NCBI RefSeq assembly: GCF_027604915.1
Contig: NZ_JAJAQC010000030.1
Span: forward strand, 24,697-88,696
Length of the DNA stretch: 64,000 bases
Direction of reading: 5' to 3'
Origin: Streptomonospora mangrovi
Lineage (GTDB): Bacteria > Actinomycetota > Actinomycetes > Streptosporangiales > Streptosporangiaceae
Numbering within the stretch: position 1 is the stretch's first letter; the number at the start of each line of letters is the position of its first letter. Shown piece by piece: positions 35,776 to 46,964 of the stretch. The position numbers and the translations under genes are program-made. The notes below the pieces were generated by a model. It was not told the origin of the DNA, ran no database searches, and saw nothing but the letters and a program-made list of their open reading frames with translations.

Positions 35776-36663
35776 CTAGGACGGGTCGTCCCCGGGGGCC
35801 ACGCCGAGGGCGGCCAGCAGGGCGGCGGCCGGCGGCGCGGGGCGGAAGCGGCTCCACACCAGGTACTCCACACGGGCGGGGGCGTCGCGGATGGGCACGG
35901 CGACCACGCCGGGGATCTCGGGGACGAACGCGGCGGGCAGCAGGCTGATCCCCAGGCCCATGCGCACCAGGCGGGTGATGAAGTCGGGCGCGGTGACCTC
36001 GAAGGCGACCTCGCGGGTCAGCCCGGCGGCGGCGAACGCCTGGTCGGACTGGGCTCGCCCGGCGGTGCCGGCGGAGAAGTCGACGAAGGTCTCGTCGGCG
36101 ATCTCGCGCAGCTCCACCTCGGCGCGACCGGCCAGCCAGTGGTCGGGGGAGGCGACGGCCGCGAGGTCGCCGCGCGCGAGTTCGCGGACGCGCACGCCCT
36201 TGGGGAGCGTGCCGAGCGGCAGGCCGAGGAACGCGACGTCCATGCCGCCCTGGCGCACCTGCTCGACCAGTTCCTCGCTGCCGCCCACGCGCAGCCGGAC
36301 CCGCACGCCGGGGTAGCGCGGCCGGTAGTCGCGCAGCAGGGCGGGCAGGTCCACGGCCGCCACCGTGGGGATGGCGCCGATGACCAGCGGGCCCCGGACC
36401 TCGCCGACCGCCGCGGCGGCCTCGGCACGCGCCCGTTCGGCGGCCTCCAGGGCCTGGCGGGCGGCGGGCAGGAACGCCTCGCCGGCGGGGGTCAGGCGCA
36501 CCCGGCGGCTGGTGCGGTCGAACAGGCGGGCGCCGAGTTCGCGTTCGAGGCGGGCGATCTGGTGGCTGAGCGCCGACTGCACGACCAGGCAGCGCTCGGC
36601 GGCGCGGGTGAAGTTGGCGGTCTCGGCGACGGCCACCACGTAGCGCATCTGCTGAAGCTCCAT
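35776..36663 (-). CDS. LysR-family transcriptional regulator
   Basis: This 295-residue LysR-type regulator has a winged helix-turn-helix at the N-terminus (MELQQMRYVVAVAETANFTRAAERCLVVQSALSHQIARLERELGARLF) and a periplasmic-binding-protein-like effector domain (about 90-285). It is divergent from an MFS exporter gene, with an 80-base gap carrying a T-N11-A inverted repeat, so it most likely regulates that transporter and itself. The effector is unknown. The ATG at 36663 gives the family's normal N-terminus; its Shine-Dalgarno is weak. Confidence 0.92.
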   Translation of the reverse strand: MELQQMRYVVAVAETANFTRAAERCLVVQSALSHQIARLERELGARLFDRTSRRVRLTPAGEAFLPAARQALEAAERARAEAAAAVGEVRGPLVIGAIPTVAAVDLPALLRDYRPRYPGVRVRLRVGGSEELVEQVRQGGMDVAFLGLPLGTLPKGVRVRELARGDLAAVASPDHWLAGRAEVELREIADETFVDFSAGTAGRAQSDQAFAAAGLTREVAFEVTAPDFITRLVRMGLGISLLPAAFVPEIPGVVAVPIRDAPARVEYLVWSRFRPAPPAAALLAALGVAPGDDPS

Positions 36664-36669
36664 GGGACT

Positions 36670-36686
36670 GATCGTGTCCCACGATC
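36670..36686. promoter_or_regulatory. LysR-type operator
   Basis: GATCGTG-TCC-CACGATC is a perfect inverted repeat between the divergent lysR and MFS genes. Within it, T36672 and A36684 are separated by 11 bases, the classical LysR box. A second inverted pair, CCATGA (36691-36696) and TCATGG (36713-36718), lies nearer the transporter. Confidence 0.7.
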
Positions 36687-36743
36687 GTTTCCATGACAAA
36701 CATGTGTTGGACTCATGGATGGGTCGGCGAGCAGGCTGAGGGC

Positions 36744-38066
36744 ATGGCAAGCAGACAGACGCGCGGCGAGCGCGAGCGGGCGGCGGGGCCGCCCCGAACA
36801 CGGGCGGGCGACGCGCTGGGCGGCGGTCTGCTGCTGCTGATGTCGGCGGCCACGGGGCTGGCGGTGGCGGGCAACTACTTCGCGCAGCCGCTGCTGGACG
36901 TCATCGGCCGCGACCTGCACCTCGGCCCCACCGGCGCCGGGCTGGTCGTGACGGCGGCCCAGATCGGCTACGCGCTGGGCCTCATCCTGCTGGTGCCGCT
37001 GGGCGACCTGGTCGAGCGGCGCGGGCTGGCGGTGGGGCTGCTCGGCGCCACGGCCGCGTTCCTGCTGGTGAGCGCGGCGGCGCCGAACGGGCCGGTGCTG
37101 CTGGCGGGCACCCTGCTGACGGCGCTGGCCTCGGTGGCCGCGCAGGTCGTGGTGCCCTTCGCGGTAGCGCTGGCCGACCCCGCGCGGCGGGGCCGGGTGG
37201 TGGGCACGGTGATGACCGGGCTGCTGCTGGGCAGCCTGCTGGCCCGCACCTTCGCCGGAGGCCTGTCGGAACTGGGCGGCTGGCGCACCGTCTTCTGGGT
37301 GCACGCCGTGCTCGTGGCGACGGTGGCGGTGCTGCTGTGGCGGCGGCTGCCCCGGCTGCACACGCCGGCCGGCCTGTCCTACCCGCGGCTGCTGGGCTCG
37401 ACGCTGTCGCTGTTCCGCGACGAGCCGGTGCTGCGGTGGCGGGCGGCGATCGGGGCGCTGTCGATGGCGTCGTTCACCCTGTTCTGGACGGCGGTGACGT
37501 TCCTGCTGGCCGGTCCCGGCTACGGCTGGACCGAGGCCGCGATCGGCCTGTTCGGCTTGGTGGGCGTGGCGGGCACGCTGGCCACCCCGGTGGCCGGGCG
37601 GCTGGCCGACCGGGGACTGACGCAGTGGGTGACCGGCGGCGGCGCGCTGCTGCTGGCGCTGGCCTGGCCGATGATCGGCGCGGGCGGGCAGTCCCTGCCG
37701 TGGCTGCTGGGCGGGGTGCTGGTGCTCAACGCGGCGCAGCAGGCGGTGCTCAATTCCAACCAGAACGTCGTCTACGGGTTGGGCGAGCAGATTCGCAACC
37801 GGGTCAACTCGGCGTTCATGACGGCGTTCTTCGCCGGAGGCGCGGCGGGCTCGGCCCTGGCCCCGGTGGTGTGGGTCACCGCCGGCTGGGCGGGCGCGAG
37901 CGCGCTGGGCGGTGCGCTGGCCGCCGCGACGTTCGCCACCTGGGCCGCCGAACGCCGCTGGGCGGCCCGGCGCGGCCAGGGCGCGCTCCATGCGAAACCC
38001 CGCCCGAGGCGCCGCCCGGCGGGGCGGGTACGCGCGGAACACGCCCGAGGCCGCCTCAAGCCGTGA
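36744..38066 (+). CDS. Major facilitator superfamily transporter
   Basis: This 440-residue transporter has about 12 membrane helices. Family signs include AGNYFAQPLLDVIGRDL near helix 1 and the loop 2-3 motif LVPLGDLVERRGL (DRxGRR-like). It is of the drug/metabolite exporter type (DHA1-like), with the substrate unknown. The ATG at 36744 has GAGGG upstream; a GTG at 36693 is open but lies inside the operator region. A basic tail follows the last helix. Its likely regulator is the divergent LysR protein. Confidence 0.88.
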   Translation: MASRQTRGERERAAGPPRTRAGDALGGGLLLLMSAATGLAVAGNYFAQPLLDVIGRDLHLGPTGAGLVVTAAQIGYALGLILLVPLGDLVERRGLAVGLLGATAAFLLVSAAAPNGPVLLAGTLLTALASVAAQVVVPFAVALADPARRGRVVGTVMTGLLLGSLLARTFAGGLSELGGWRTVFWVHAVLVATVAVLLWRRLPRLHTPAGLSYPRLLGSTLSLFRDEPVLRWRAAIGALSMASFTLFWTAVTFLLAGPGYGWTEAAIGLFGLVGVAGTLATPVAGRLADRGLTQWVTGGGALLLALAWPMIGAGGQSLPWLLGGVLVLNAAQQAVLNSNQNVVYGLGEQIRNRVNSAFMTAFFAGGAAGSALAPVVWVTAGWAGASALGGALAAATFATWAAERRWAARRGQGALHAKPRPRRRPAGRVRAEHARGRLKP

Positions 38067-38137
38067 CCCGCCGCCCGTTCCCCTCCCCTCATCCTCCTCT
38101 CCCCCACTCGTTCCCCCCTCGTCGGAAGGAATCGGCC

Positions 38138-38773
38138 ATGCGTATCACCGTCTTCGGAGCCGCCGGAAGCGTCGGCCGGCACGTCGTCGCCGAGGCCCTC
38201 GCCCGGGGCCACGCGGTCACCGCCGTCGTCCGGGACCCGGCGCGGTTCGCCGGAATCCCGGCGGGGGCCGAACTCCGCACCGGCGACGCCGGGAAGGCCG
38301 CCGAGGTGGCGGAACTGAGCCGGGGCCGCGACGTCGTGGTCGGCGCGACCCGGCCGGCGCCCGGTCGCGAGCCCGACCTGGTGGACACGGCGCGGGCGCT
38401 GCTGGCGGGGGTCGGCCGCACGGGCACCCGGCTGCTGCTGGTGGGCGGCGCGGCCACCCTGACCGTGCCCGGAACCGGCACCACGGTGATGGAGGCGCCG
38501 GACTTCCCCGCCGACCTGGCGGCCATCGCGCGGGCGTGCGCCGAGCAGTTGGCCGTGTGCCGTGCCGAGGCCGGCGTGGCCTGGACCTACCTGAGCCCGC
38601 CCGCGCTGCTGGAGCCGGGCGGGCGCACCGGGCGCTACCGGCTGGGCGGCGACGAACTGGTGGTGGACACCCTCGGCGTCTCGCGGATCTCCACGGGCGA
38701 CCTCGCCTCGGTCCTGCTGGACGAGGCCGAGCACCCCCGCCACCTCCGCGCGCGGTTCACCGCCGCCTACTGA
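38138..38773 (+). CDS. NAD(P)-binding SDR-like protein
   Basis: This 211-residue atypical short-chain dehydrogenase belongs to the NAD(P)H-binding (NmrA/YwnB-like) group. The Rossmann motif ITVFGAAGSVGRHVVAEALARGH lies at residues 3-25, and WTYLSPPALLEPGGRTGRYR follows. It has no classical YxxxK pair, so its activity is unclear; such proteins act as reductases or redox sensors. The ATG at 38138 has GGAAGGA upstream. It is 71 bases after the MFS gene on the same strand and may be co-transcribed with it. Confidence 0.85.
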   Translation: MRITVFGAAGSVGRHVVAEALARGHAVTAVVRDPARFAGIPAGAELRTGDAGKAAEVAELSRGRDVVVGATRPAPGREPDLVDTARALLAGVGRTGTRLLLVGGAATLTVPGTGTTVMEAPDFPADLAAIARACAEQLAVCRAEAGVAWTYLSPPALLEPGGRTGRYRLGGDELVVDTLGVSRISTGDLASVLLDEAEHPRHLRARFTAAY

Positions 38774-38984
38774 GCCCGCGGACCCGGACGGCGCGGCCCG
38801 GGGGGGCGCCCACGGCGCGCGGGCGCGCCCGCCGGGGACGGCCGCGCCGGGTGACCCGTCGAACGCGCGTCCGCTCCGGGGCGCCCGGCCGAGCGGGCGG
38901 GCGGCGAGGGGGTAGCGTCGGCGGTGGAGCGCGGCCGGAGTCGTCCGGCTCCGGCCGTGCCGCCCGGACGCGACAGGAGTGCAG

Positions 38985-39296
38985 ATGAGGGTTCCCAGCA
39001 GCGTGTACACCACGGCCGGCCTGATCGGCGGCTACGCCGCGGCCCGGACCACCGGCAACCGCCAACTGGGCGGCGCGGTGCTGGCCGCCTGCGGTGCGGC
39101 GGCGTTTCGCAGTTGGCGGCGCAGCGCGGGCCTGCCCACGGCCGCCGCGCTGTCGGCGGTCTACAGCGGGGCGTTCGGCCTGGCCCACCCGCTGGCCAAG
39201 CGGATGGGCGCCTGGCCCGCCGTGCTGGCGGTCACGGCCGCCACCGGCGCCGCGGCCCACGTGCTGGCCGACCGCCGGGGCGGCGCGCGCGACTAG
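38985..39296 (+). CDS. Small hypothetical membrane protein
   Basis: This 103-residue protein has two to three short hydrophobic segments (about 8-20, 27-40 and 72-90) rich in Ala/Gly, and no recognised family. The ATG at 38985 has CAGGAG five bases upstream. High third-position GC supports coding. The C-terminus ends in an Arg-rich patch. Confidence 0.6.
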   Translation: MRVPSSVYTTAGLIGGYAAARTTGNRQLGGAVLAACGAAAFRSWRRSAGLPTAAALSAVYSGAFGLAHPLAKRMGAWPAVLAVTAATGAAAHVLADRRGGARD

Positions 39297-39413
39297 CCGC
39301 GCGGCGAGGCGGGCGGAGAGGCGGGCGGACCCGGCGGCGCGGGGCGGCCCCGCGCCGCCGGGGCGGGCTCCGGTGGAACGGCGCCGTCCACCCGGTCCCG
39401 TGCTCGGGGGCTT

Positions 39414-39842
39414 TCAGCCCTGGGTGATGTAGGACTCCAGTTGCCGCCGGTCCTGCTCCAACTGCTGGATGCGGCTCTTGACGACGTCGCCGATGCTGAC
39501 GATCCCGGCCAGGCGGCCGGCGGACAGCACGGGGACGTGGCGGACGCGGTTCTCGGTCATCACGACGGTGAGCGTGTCGACGGTGTCGTCGGGTGCGCAG
39601 GTGATGACGGCGGCGGTCATGATGTCGGAGACGGGTGCGGTCAGGAGGTCGGAGCCGCGCTGCTCCAGTCCGCGCACGACGTCGCGCTCGGACGCGATGC
39701 CCGCCACGGCACCGTCGCGGACCACCACGACGGCCCCGATGTTGCGCCGGGCGAGACGGGTGAGGAGGTCGGCCACTGTCGCGTCGGGTGGGATGGTCTC
39801 GACCCGCGCGCCCTTGGCGCGCAGGATCTCAGCGATCAGCAT
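39414..39842 (-). CDS. CBS-domain protein
   Basis: This 142-residue protein is made of two CBS domains: TIPPDATVADLLTRLARRNIGAVVVVRDGAVAGIASERDVVRGL and ITCAPDDTVDTLTVVMTENRVRHVPVLSAGRLAGIVSIGDVV. Together they form one Bateman module, which usually binds adenosine nucleotides. No effector domain is attached, so it may act by contact with a partner protein. The ATG at 39842 is chosen because GGAAGG lies eight bases upstream; the frame is open nine bases further. Confidence 0.9.
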   Translation of the reverse strand: MLIAEILRAKGARVETIPPDATVADLLTRLARRNIGAVVVVRDGAVAGIASERDVVRGLEQRGSDLLTAPVSDIMTAAVITCAPDDTVDTLTVVMTENRVRHVPVLSAGRLAGIVSIGDVVKSRIQQLEQDRRQLESYITQG

Positions 39843-40075
39843 GTCGATCACCTTCCGATCGGTGACGAGGGGTTACCCGCCGCGCGATCCGCGTAATCAG
39901 CCGATCATCGCCTGCCCCGCCCGGGACGAGGTGGTCAGTGCCCGGACGACGCCCCGCCGCTGCGCGGGCATCCCCGGTTCCTCGACAAGCCCGTTCCCGC
40001 GCCGGGACCACGGCCGGGGTGAGGGCACCGACCCGATCCGGCCGCCGCGCCGCAGGACCGGGCTGCCCGCCTCGG

Positions 40076-40624
40076 TCACTCGGCGTCCGGCCACGCCGCC
40101 TGTGCCTGCGTCAGGAGGTCGTCGGGCACCGGCCCGTTCCTCGCCTCGAAGTCGGCCACGAGTTCGGCGACGGGATCCCGCTCCGGCCCGCGCCCGGCCC
40201 CCTCGTCCTCGCCGGCCTCTCCCACGACCCACTCGGCCAGCCGCCGATCGTCGCTCAGGCTGATGAGCTGGACCAGCGCCCAGTTGTCGCGGTGGTTGGG
40301 CGCGTCGAGGAGGTGGTCCTGCCAGTCCTGCGCGTATTCGCGCAGTGCCGCCACCATCTCGGCGACGGCCTCCTCGAATGTGGCACCGTCGGCCGCCACG
40401 GGCAGCCCGGGGATGAAGATCGACCAGCCGTCGGCCTCGGGCACCGCCTCAGCCCGCGATGGGGTGGCGGCGGCGAGGCAGTGCCGCAGGCGGGCGGCGT
40501 CGACCACGGCGGCGAGGAAGCCGTCGCGCCGGACGGTGGCCGCCAGGCCGCGCTCGGCGGCGGCGAGCAGTGCTGGGACGTGGGACGTCGCCTCGGTGGG
40601 GTCGTCGAAGTGCACGGCGGCCAT
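40076..40624 (-). CDS. Antitoxin-like protein (Phd/YefM-like N-terminus, HicB-like middle), no toxin nearby
   Basis: The protein has 182 residues. The first 50 (MAAVHFDDPTEATSHVPALLAAAERGLAATVRRDGFLAAVVDAARL) look like a Phd/YefM-type antitoxin. Residues 65-105 (DGWSIFIPGLPVAADGATFEEAVAEMVAALREYAQDW) look like a HicB fold, and the C-terminus (LVADFEARNGPVPDDLLTQAQAAWPD) resembles the tail of other antitoxins. A good Shine-Dalgarno, GAGGAGGT, precedes ATG 40624. Toxins normally follow such genes, but the 233 bases downstream hold no convincing ORF. It may be an orphan or act on a distant partner. Confidence 0.7.
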   Translation of the reverse strand: MAAVHFDDPTEATSHVPALLAAAERGLAATVRRDGFLAAVVDAARLRHCLAAATPSRAEAVPEADGWSIFIPGLPVAADGATFEEAVAEMVAALREYAQDWQDHLLDAPNHRDNWALVQLISLSDDRRLAEWVVGEAGEDEGAGRGPERDPVAELVADFEARNGPVPDDLLTQAQAAWPDAE

Positions 40625-40709
40625 GGTGGTACCTCCTCGGGTGTCGCACTCACCGTGCCAGCCGCCGCCGGGTACGCCAAACGCGCGGCGTACGTGGGCC
40701 CGGGGCGGC

Positions 40710-40727
40710 CCCGGCCTGGTGGCCGGG
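40710..40727 (-). terminator. Hairpin downstream of the GH64 gene
   Basis: CCCGGCC (40710-40716) pairs with GGCCGGG (40721-40727) around TGGT, 26 bases past the GH64 stop on the minus strand. It is of moderate strength and has no T run. Confidence 0.4.
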
Positions 40728-40752
40728 TCCGCCCTTGGGCGATGGCTTCGAG

Positions 40753-41931
40753 TTAGAACGGGGTGAGGGTGACCTCGAAGGACGACGGGGCGTGGTCCTG
40801 GATGTAGGAGGCGAACTCCGAGACGTCGTCGAAGGCGAAGCCGTAGGCGCGTCCGTCCGCGCTGGCCTCGTGCATGACGCGGGAGTAGTGGTTGGTGGTC
40901 GGGGCGGTGTAGAAGGCGGCGGCGTCGGTGACCGGGTGCTGGGCCGTGGTGAGCAGGGTCGAGCGGTTGAAGGCGGCGCCCAGGATCGCGGCCACCGGGC
41001 CGGTCACGCCGTCGTTGGGGGCCGCCAGCGCGCCGTCGCAGAACAGGACGTCGCGGGTGGAGGGGCGGGCGAAGGGCGCGACCCCGCCGTCGAAGGCCAG
41101 GCGGCCCGAGCCGTCGACCCGGCCGGTGAACGTGCCCGTGTTGGTGGTGACGCGCAGGTCGGCGCCGGAGTAGCGCGCCCACACCTCGTCGATGTAGGCG
41201 GCGTAGTAGTCGGCGCGGAAGCGGCCGTTGTCGACGCCGTGGCCGGGGGCGATCACGCGGAGCCGGTCGCCGACCACGAGCGGGGAGAAGTCGGGGTGGG
41301 CAGCGATCTCGTCGAAGACCATGGCGCGCCCGCCGGGCTTGAGCGCGCCGGTGGACTGCTCCCGCTCGCCGCTGAGCCGGATGGCCAGGGGCACGCTGAA
41401 CTGGTCCACCATGGTCGTGTTGCAGTACATGCCGGTGTCGTTGTGGGTGAACTCCACCGTGTCGTGCAGGACGTTGTAGTTGGGGTCGCTCTCGACCCAG
41501 CCGGCCGGGTACTGGAGGGCGGGGCGGCCGTTGCCGTCGGCCACGACCTTGAAGCGGAGCTTGTCCTCCAGGGCCAGGTAGATCCGGCCGGACATGAAGG
41601 GCAGGGTCAGCCCGGCCGTTTCGGTGAGCGGGATGGCGTAGTCGGTGAAGCCGTTGTCGACGTTGTCGGACTCCTGGACCGGCGCGGCGGCGCCGTCGCG
41701 GGTGACGCGGCACTGCTGCCCGGTCGCCAGGTCGGTGCCGACGATGTAGACCCGCACGGCGCTGTCGGGGTAGCCGCTGTTGTTGACGAACGACAGCGGC
41801 AGGGCGCCGGCCTGGCCGGTGTCGGTGAGCTGGGCGGAACTGGGCCGGGCGCCGTAGGCGGCGGCGCCCAGGAGCGGGGCGGCCACGGCGGCGGCGCCCA
41901 CTCCGCGCAGGAAGGACCGTCGAGCGATCAT
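40753..41931 (-). CDS. Tat-exported glycoside hydrolase family 64 beta-1,3-glucanase
   Basis: This secreted enzyme (392 residues) is predicted to cut beta-1,3-glucans (fungal cell walls, laminarin), releasing laminaripentaose. The N-terminus has a twin-arginine signal (ARRSFLRG, then a hydrophobic stretch to about residue 27). The thaumatin-like GH64 domain spans about 42-392. The likely catalytic pair is Glu160 (DTVEFTHN) and Asp176 (MVDQFSVP); their 16-residue spacing matches the Glu154/Asp170 pair I recall for the characterised Streptomyces matensis enzyme. No separate carbohydrate-binding module is present. The gene is monocistronic; a run of 20 G lies 70 bases upstream of the start. Confidence 0.9.
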   Translation of the reverse strand: MIARRSFLRGVGAAAVAAPLLGAAAYGARPSSAQLTDTGQAGALPLSFVNNSGYPDSAVRVYIVGTDLATGQQCRVTRDGAAAPVQESDNVDNGFTDYAIPLTETAGLTLPFMSGRIYLALEDKLRFKVVADGNGRPALQYPAGWVESDPNYNVLHDTVEFTHNDTGMYCNTTMVDQFSVPLAIRLSGEREQSTGALKPGGRAMVFDEIAAHPDFSPLVVGDRLRVIAPGHGVDNGRFRADYYAAYIDEVWARYSGADLRVTTNTGTFTGRVDGSGRLAFDGGVAPFARPSTRDVLFCDGALAAPNDGVTGPVAAILGAAFNRSTLLTTAQHPVTDAAAFYTAPTTNHYSRVMHEASADGRAYGFAFDDVSEFASYIQDHAPSSFEVTLTPF

Positions 41932-42000
41932 CGGGGGGATCCCTTCTGATGGGGGCGGGGCGGGCGCGCCGCGCGGCGGGGGCGGTCGCGGGGGCGGCGC

Positions 42001-42020
42001 GGGGGGGGGGGGGGGGGGGG
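42001..42020. repeat. Homopolymer of 20 G
   Basis: There are twenty consecutive G on the plus strand (C on the GH64 sense strand), 70-89 bases upstream of the GH64 start codon. A second run, of eight G, lies at 42041-42048. Such tracts slip in replication and are also hard to sequence accurately. Confidence 0.8.
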
Positions 42021-42616
42021 CGCGGGGCGGCCACCCTGCTGGGGGGGGCGGGGGCGGCGCGCCGCGCGGCGGTCGCCGGTACGCGGCGCGCCCGCTTCAG
42101 GGGATGCGCCGCCCGCGCCCGGGTCGGGGAGGAGCGTCCGGGCGGGGGCGGCGTGGTGGGGCGGAACGCGAGGCGTCCGCACGCGAGGCGGCGGCGCCGG
42201 CCTCGCCTCTCCCCCACTGGGCGCGGGGGAAGTCGGTGCCGCCGCGGGCGGCGGGCGGGACGGCGGCGGGTGCGCGGCCCCGGAGGGGCCGACCGGCGGG
42301 GGCGGGATGCGGGGACGCGGCCGAAATTCGGTGCGCGCCCACGCGGCTCGCGCGAGGACGGCGCGGCGCGGCGGCCTCCGGGCCCCGGGCGGGGCCGACC
42401 GCGCGGACGTGAACCGGGGAACCGGCCGCCGCACCGATCCCCTGGCAGTGCGGGACGGGGGGTGGGGCGGCGGACGGCCGGGGGCGGGGGTGCATCTCGT
42501 CGTCCTCTGGGGGCAGGGAGTCGGGGAGATGGGGAGGGCTACGGCGGCGGCGCTGGGGCGCGGGCGGGGCGGCGCGACTGTGGCACTACGTGTGTTCGAG
42601 CATTGCTTTGTGTGGT

Positions 42617-42635
42617 TTAGGTTTGCTTTACCTCC
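42617..42635. promoter_or_regulatory. Iron-box-like sequence (DtxR/IdeR/DmdR type)
   Basis: TTAGGTTTGCTTTACCTCC matches 13 of 19 positions of the consensus TTAGGTTAGGCTAACCTAA, with both AGGT/ACCT half-sites kept. It lies in a short AT-rich patch. The nearest genes are GH64 (686 bases away, minus strand) and nrdJ's end, so the target is unclear. Confidence 0.3.
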
Positions 42636-42916
42636 CGCTGATCCGATGCTAGAAGCGGGACACCTGGGGCGCAAGGGGCGTCCCAGCACCCAGTGAGGCG
42701 GCGGGCACGCTGGGCGACGCCGCTGGTCCCGGCGCACGTCCGTACCGGTCCCCGGCTAAAGGGCCGGTGAACTCGACCGCTCCCCCGCCCGCCGACCAGA
42801 CCGCCCCCGCGCCGGTCCGACTCCCCTGGTCGCCGGTTTTTTCACCGACTCGGCGCCCGCCGCACGGTCCTGGTGGCCCGGCGGCCCGGCGGCCCGGACA
42901 AGCGCCCCGAACGCGC

Positions 42917-42949
42917 GTGGGAGGGCCGGCGCGGTGCCGGCCCTCCCAC
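42917..42949 (-). terminator. Terminator hairpin after nrdJ
   Basis: GTGGGAGGGCCGGC (42917-42930) pairs perfectly with GCCGGCCCTCCCAC (42936-42949) around GCGGT, 39 bases past the nrdJ stop. Confidence 0.75.
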
Positions 42950-42987
42950 TCTGGTCAGGGCGCTGTTCCGGTGTCCGGAACCCGCTG

Positions 42988-45834
<2,847 letters not shown>

Positions 45835-45930
45835 CTCGCTCCCCCTGCTCCTCATCGAAACCCATACCAGGCACCGCCCCCACGCCGTGGGGACCGGTGC
45901 GTGCCGTGCTCGCCCGGCCGCCGCCGCGCG

Positions 45931-46398
45931 CTAGTCCTCGTGCCGCGCCTTCTCCCGGTCGGCCCGCAGCATGGCGATCTCCTGCTCGAAGTCCGCCAAC
46001 GACTCGAACCCGCGGTAGACCGAGGCGAAGTGCAGGTAGGCGACCTCGTCCAGTTCGCGCAGCGGACCCAGGATGGCCAGGCCGATCTCGTGGGCCGGGA
46101 CCTCCGCGACGCCGCGTGAGCGGATCTCCTCCTCGACCCGCTGGCCGAGCTTGGCGAGAGCGTCCTCGGTGACGGGGCGCCCCTGGCAGGCGCGCCGCAC
46201 CCCGGCGACGATCTTGCTCCGCGAGAAGGGCTCGGTGACCCCCGAGCGCTTGGCGACCATCAGCAGCACGGTCTCCTGCGTGGTGAAGCGCCGTTCGCAG
46301 CTCGGGCACGAGCGGCGGCGGCGGATGGCCGCGCCGTCGTCGGTGGAGCGGCTGTCGATCACCCGGGTGTCGGGATGGCGGCAGAACGGACAGTGCAC
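45931..46398 (-). CDS. nrdR: Ribonucleotide reductase regulator NrdR
   Basis: This 155-residue repressor of ribonucleotide reductase genes senses ATP/dATP. The N-terminal zinc ribbon has Cys3, Cys6, Cys31 and Cys34 ([11 protein letters not shown], then SCPSCERRF). The ATP-cone domain follows (about 49-136: [27 protein letters not shown]). The start is GTG 46398. It is the first gene of nrdRJ; two NrdR boxes about 190-230 bases upstream imply autoregulation. Confidence 0.96.
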   Translation of the reverse strand: MHCPFCRHPDTRVIDSRSTDDGAAIRRRRSCPSCERRFTTQETVLLMVAKRSGVTEPFSRSKIVAGVRRACQGRPVTEDALAKLGQRVEEEIRSRGVAEVPAHEIGLAILGPLRELDEVAYLHFASVYRGFESLADFEQEIAMLRADREKARHED

Positions 46399-46584
46399 GC
46401 CGGTACGCCTCCCCCATGATCGTCGTCGTCTCCCGCGGCGCCCCGCGCCGACCGGGCCGGCCCGCCGCGCACACGCGCGGCGGCACCGGGAGTCCCGGCG
46501 GCGAGGGCGCTCGGCCCGCTTGGCGCGGACACCGCGACGCCCGCCGCACGGGCGCGCCCCCGAAGGAACGGGTACCTACTAAAG

Positions 46585-46630
46585 CACAATTTCTAGGCCG
46601 CGTGTTCCATGGCGAGCACTAGATGTTGTG
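46585..46630 (-). promoter_or_regulatory. Two tandem NrdR boxes
   Basis: CACTAGATGTTGTG (46617-46630) and CACAATTTCTAGGC (46585-46598) both match the NrdR-box pattern (CACTATATATTGTG-like). Their centres are 32 bases apart, three helical turns, which is the spacing usual for NrdR box pairs. A TTGACC on the minus strand directly abuts the outer box. Confidence 0.85.
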
Positions 46631-46941
46631 GTCAACCTACGACCGCCACACCAGCCACGCAAGTCCCCTTGGCACCGGCGCGGGGTCTTCCCGCTGGTCA
46701 TCCCGGGGAAAACCACGAGGGGTGGCCGGGCGTGTCCGCAACGTCCTCACCTGGGCGGAAGCGGCGGTGTGCCGACAACCACACCGACAACCACACCGCC
46801 GGCCGCACCACCGAGCACACCCCCGGTCGCGTCACCGGCCGCGCCGCGCGACGGCCTGGCCGGGGCACCCCGCACGGGGGCCGGGGGCGGCGCGGACGCG
46901 CCGAAGGAGCGCGGCGGCCGGAGGGAGGCTCCGGGCGCCTT

Positions 46942-46964
46942 CGCGACTCCCGCCGGGAGTCGCG
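46942..46964. terminator. Hairpin in the nrdR/Tad intergenic region
   Basis: CGCGACTCCC (46942-46951) pairs perfectly with GGGAGTCGCG (46955-46964) around GCC. It lies 315 bases past the stop of the last Tad-operon gene (minus strand) and could end that transcript. Confidence 0.35.

Larger units (their letters stand above)
41932..42987. other. 1.06-kb gene-free region between GH64 gene and nrdJ
   Basis: Long open frames on both strands here are Arg- or Pro-rich and lack a third-position pattern, so I see no gene. The region contains a run of 20 G (42001-42020), an iron-box-like sequence in an AT-richer patch (about 42585-42655), and the nrdJ terminator (42917-42949). The promoter of the GH64 gene must be here. 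Confidence 0.55.

Noticed and set aside
39843..40075. Toxin gene partner of the antitoxin-like gene
   Set aside because: The open frames in this gap are Arg/Gly-rich, have no ribosome binding site and no toxin features.
46399..46600. Cobalamin riboswitch ahead of nrdRJ
   Set aside because: No B12-box-like sequence is seen; control by NrdR boxes explains the region.
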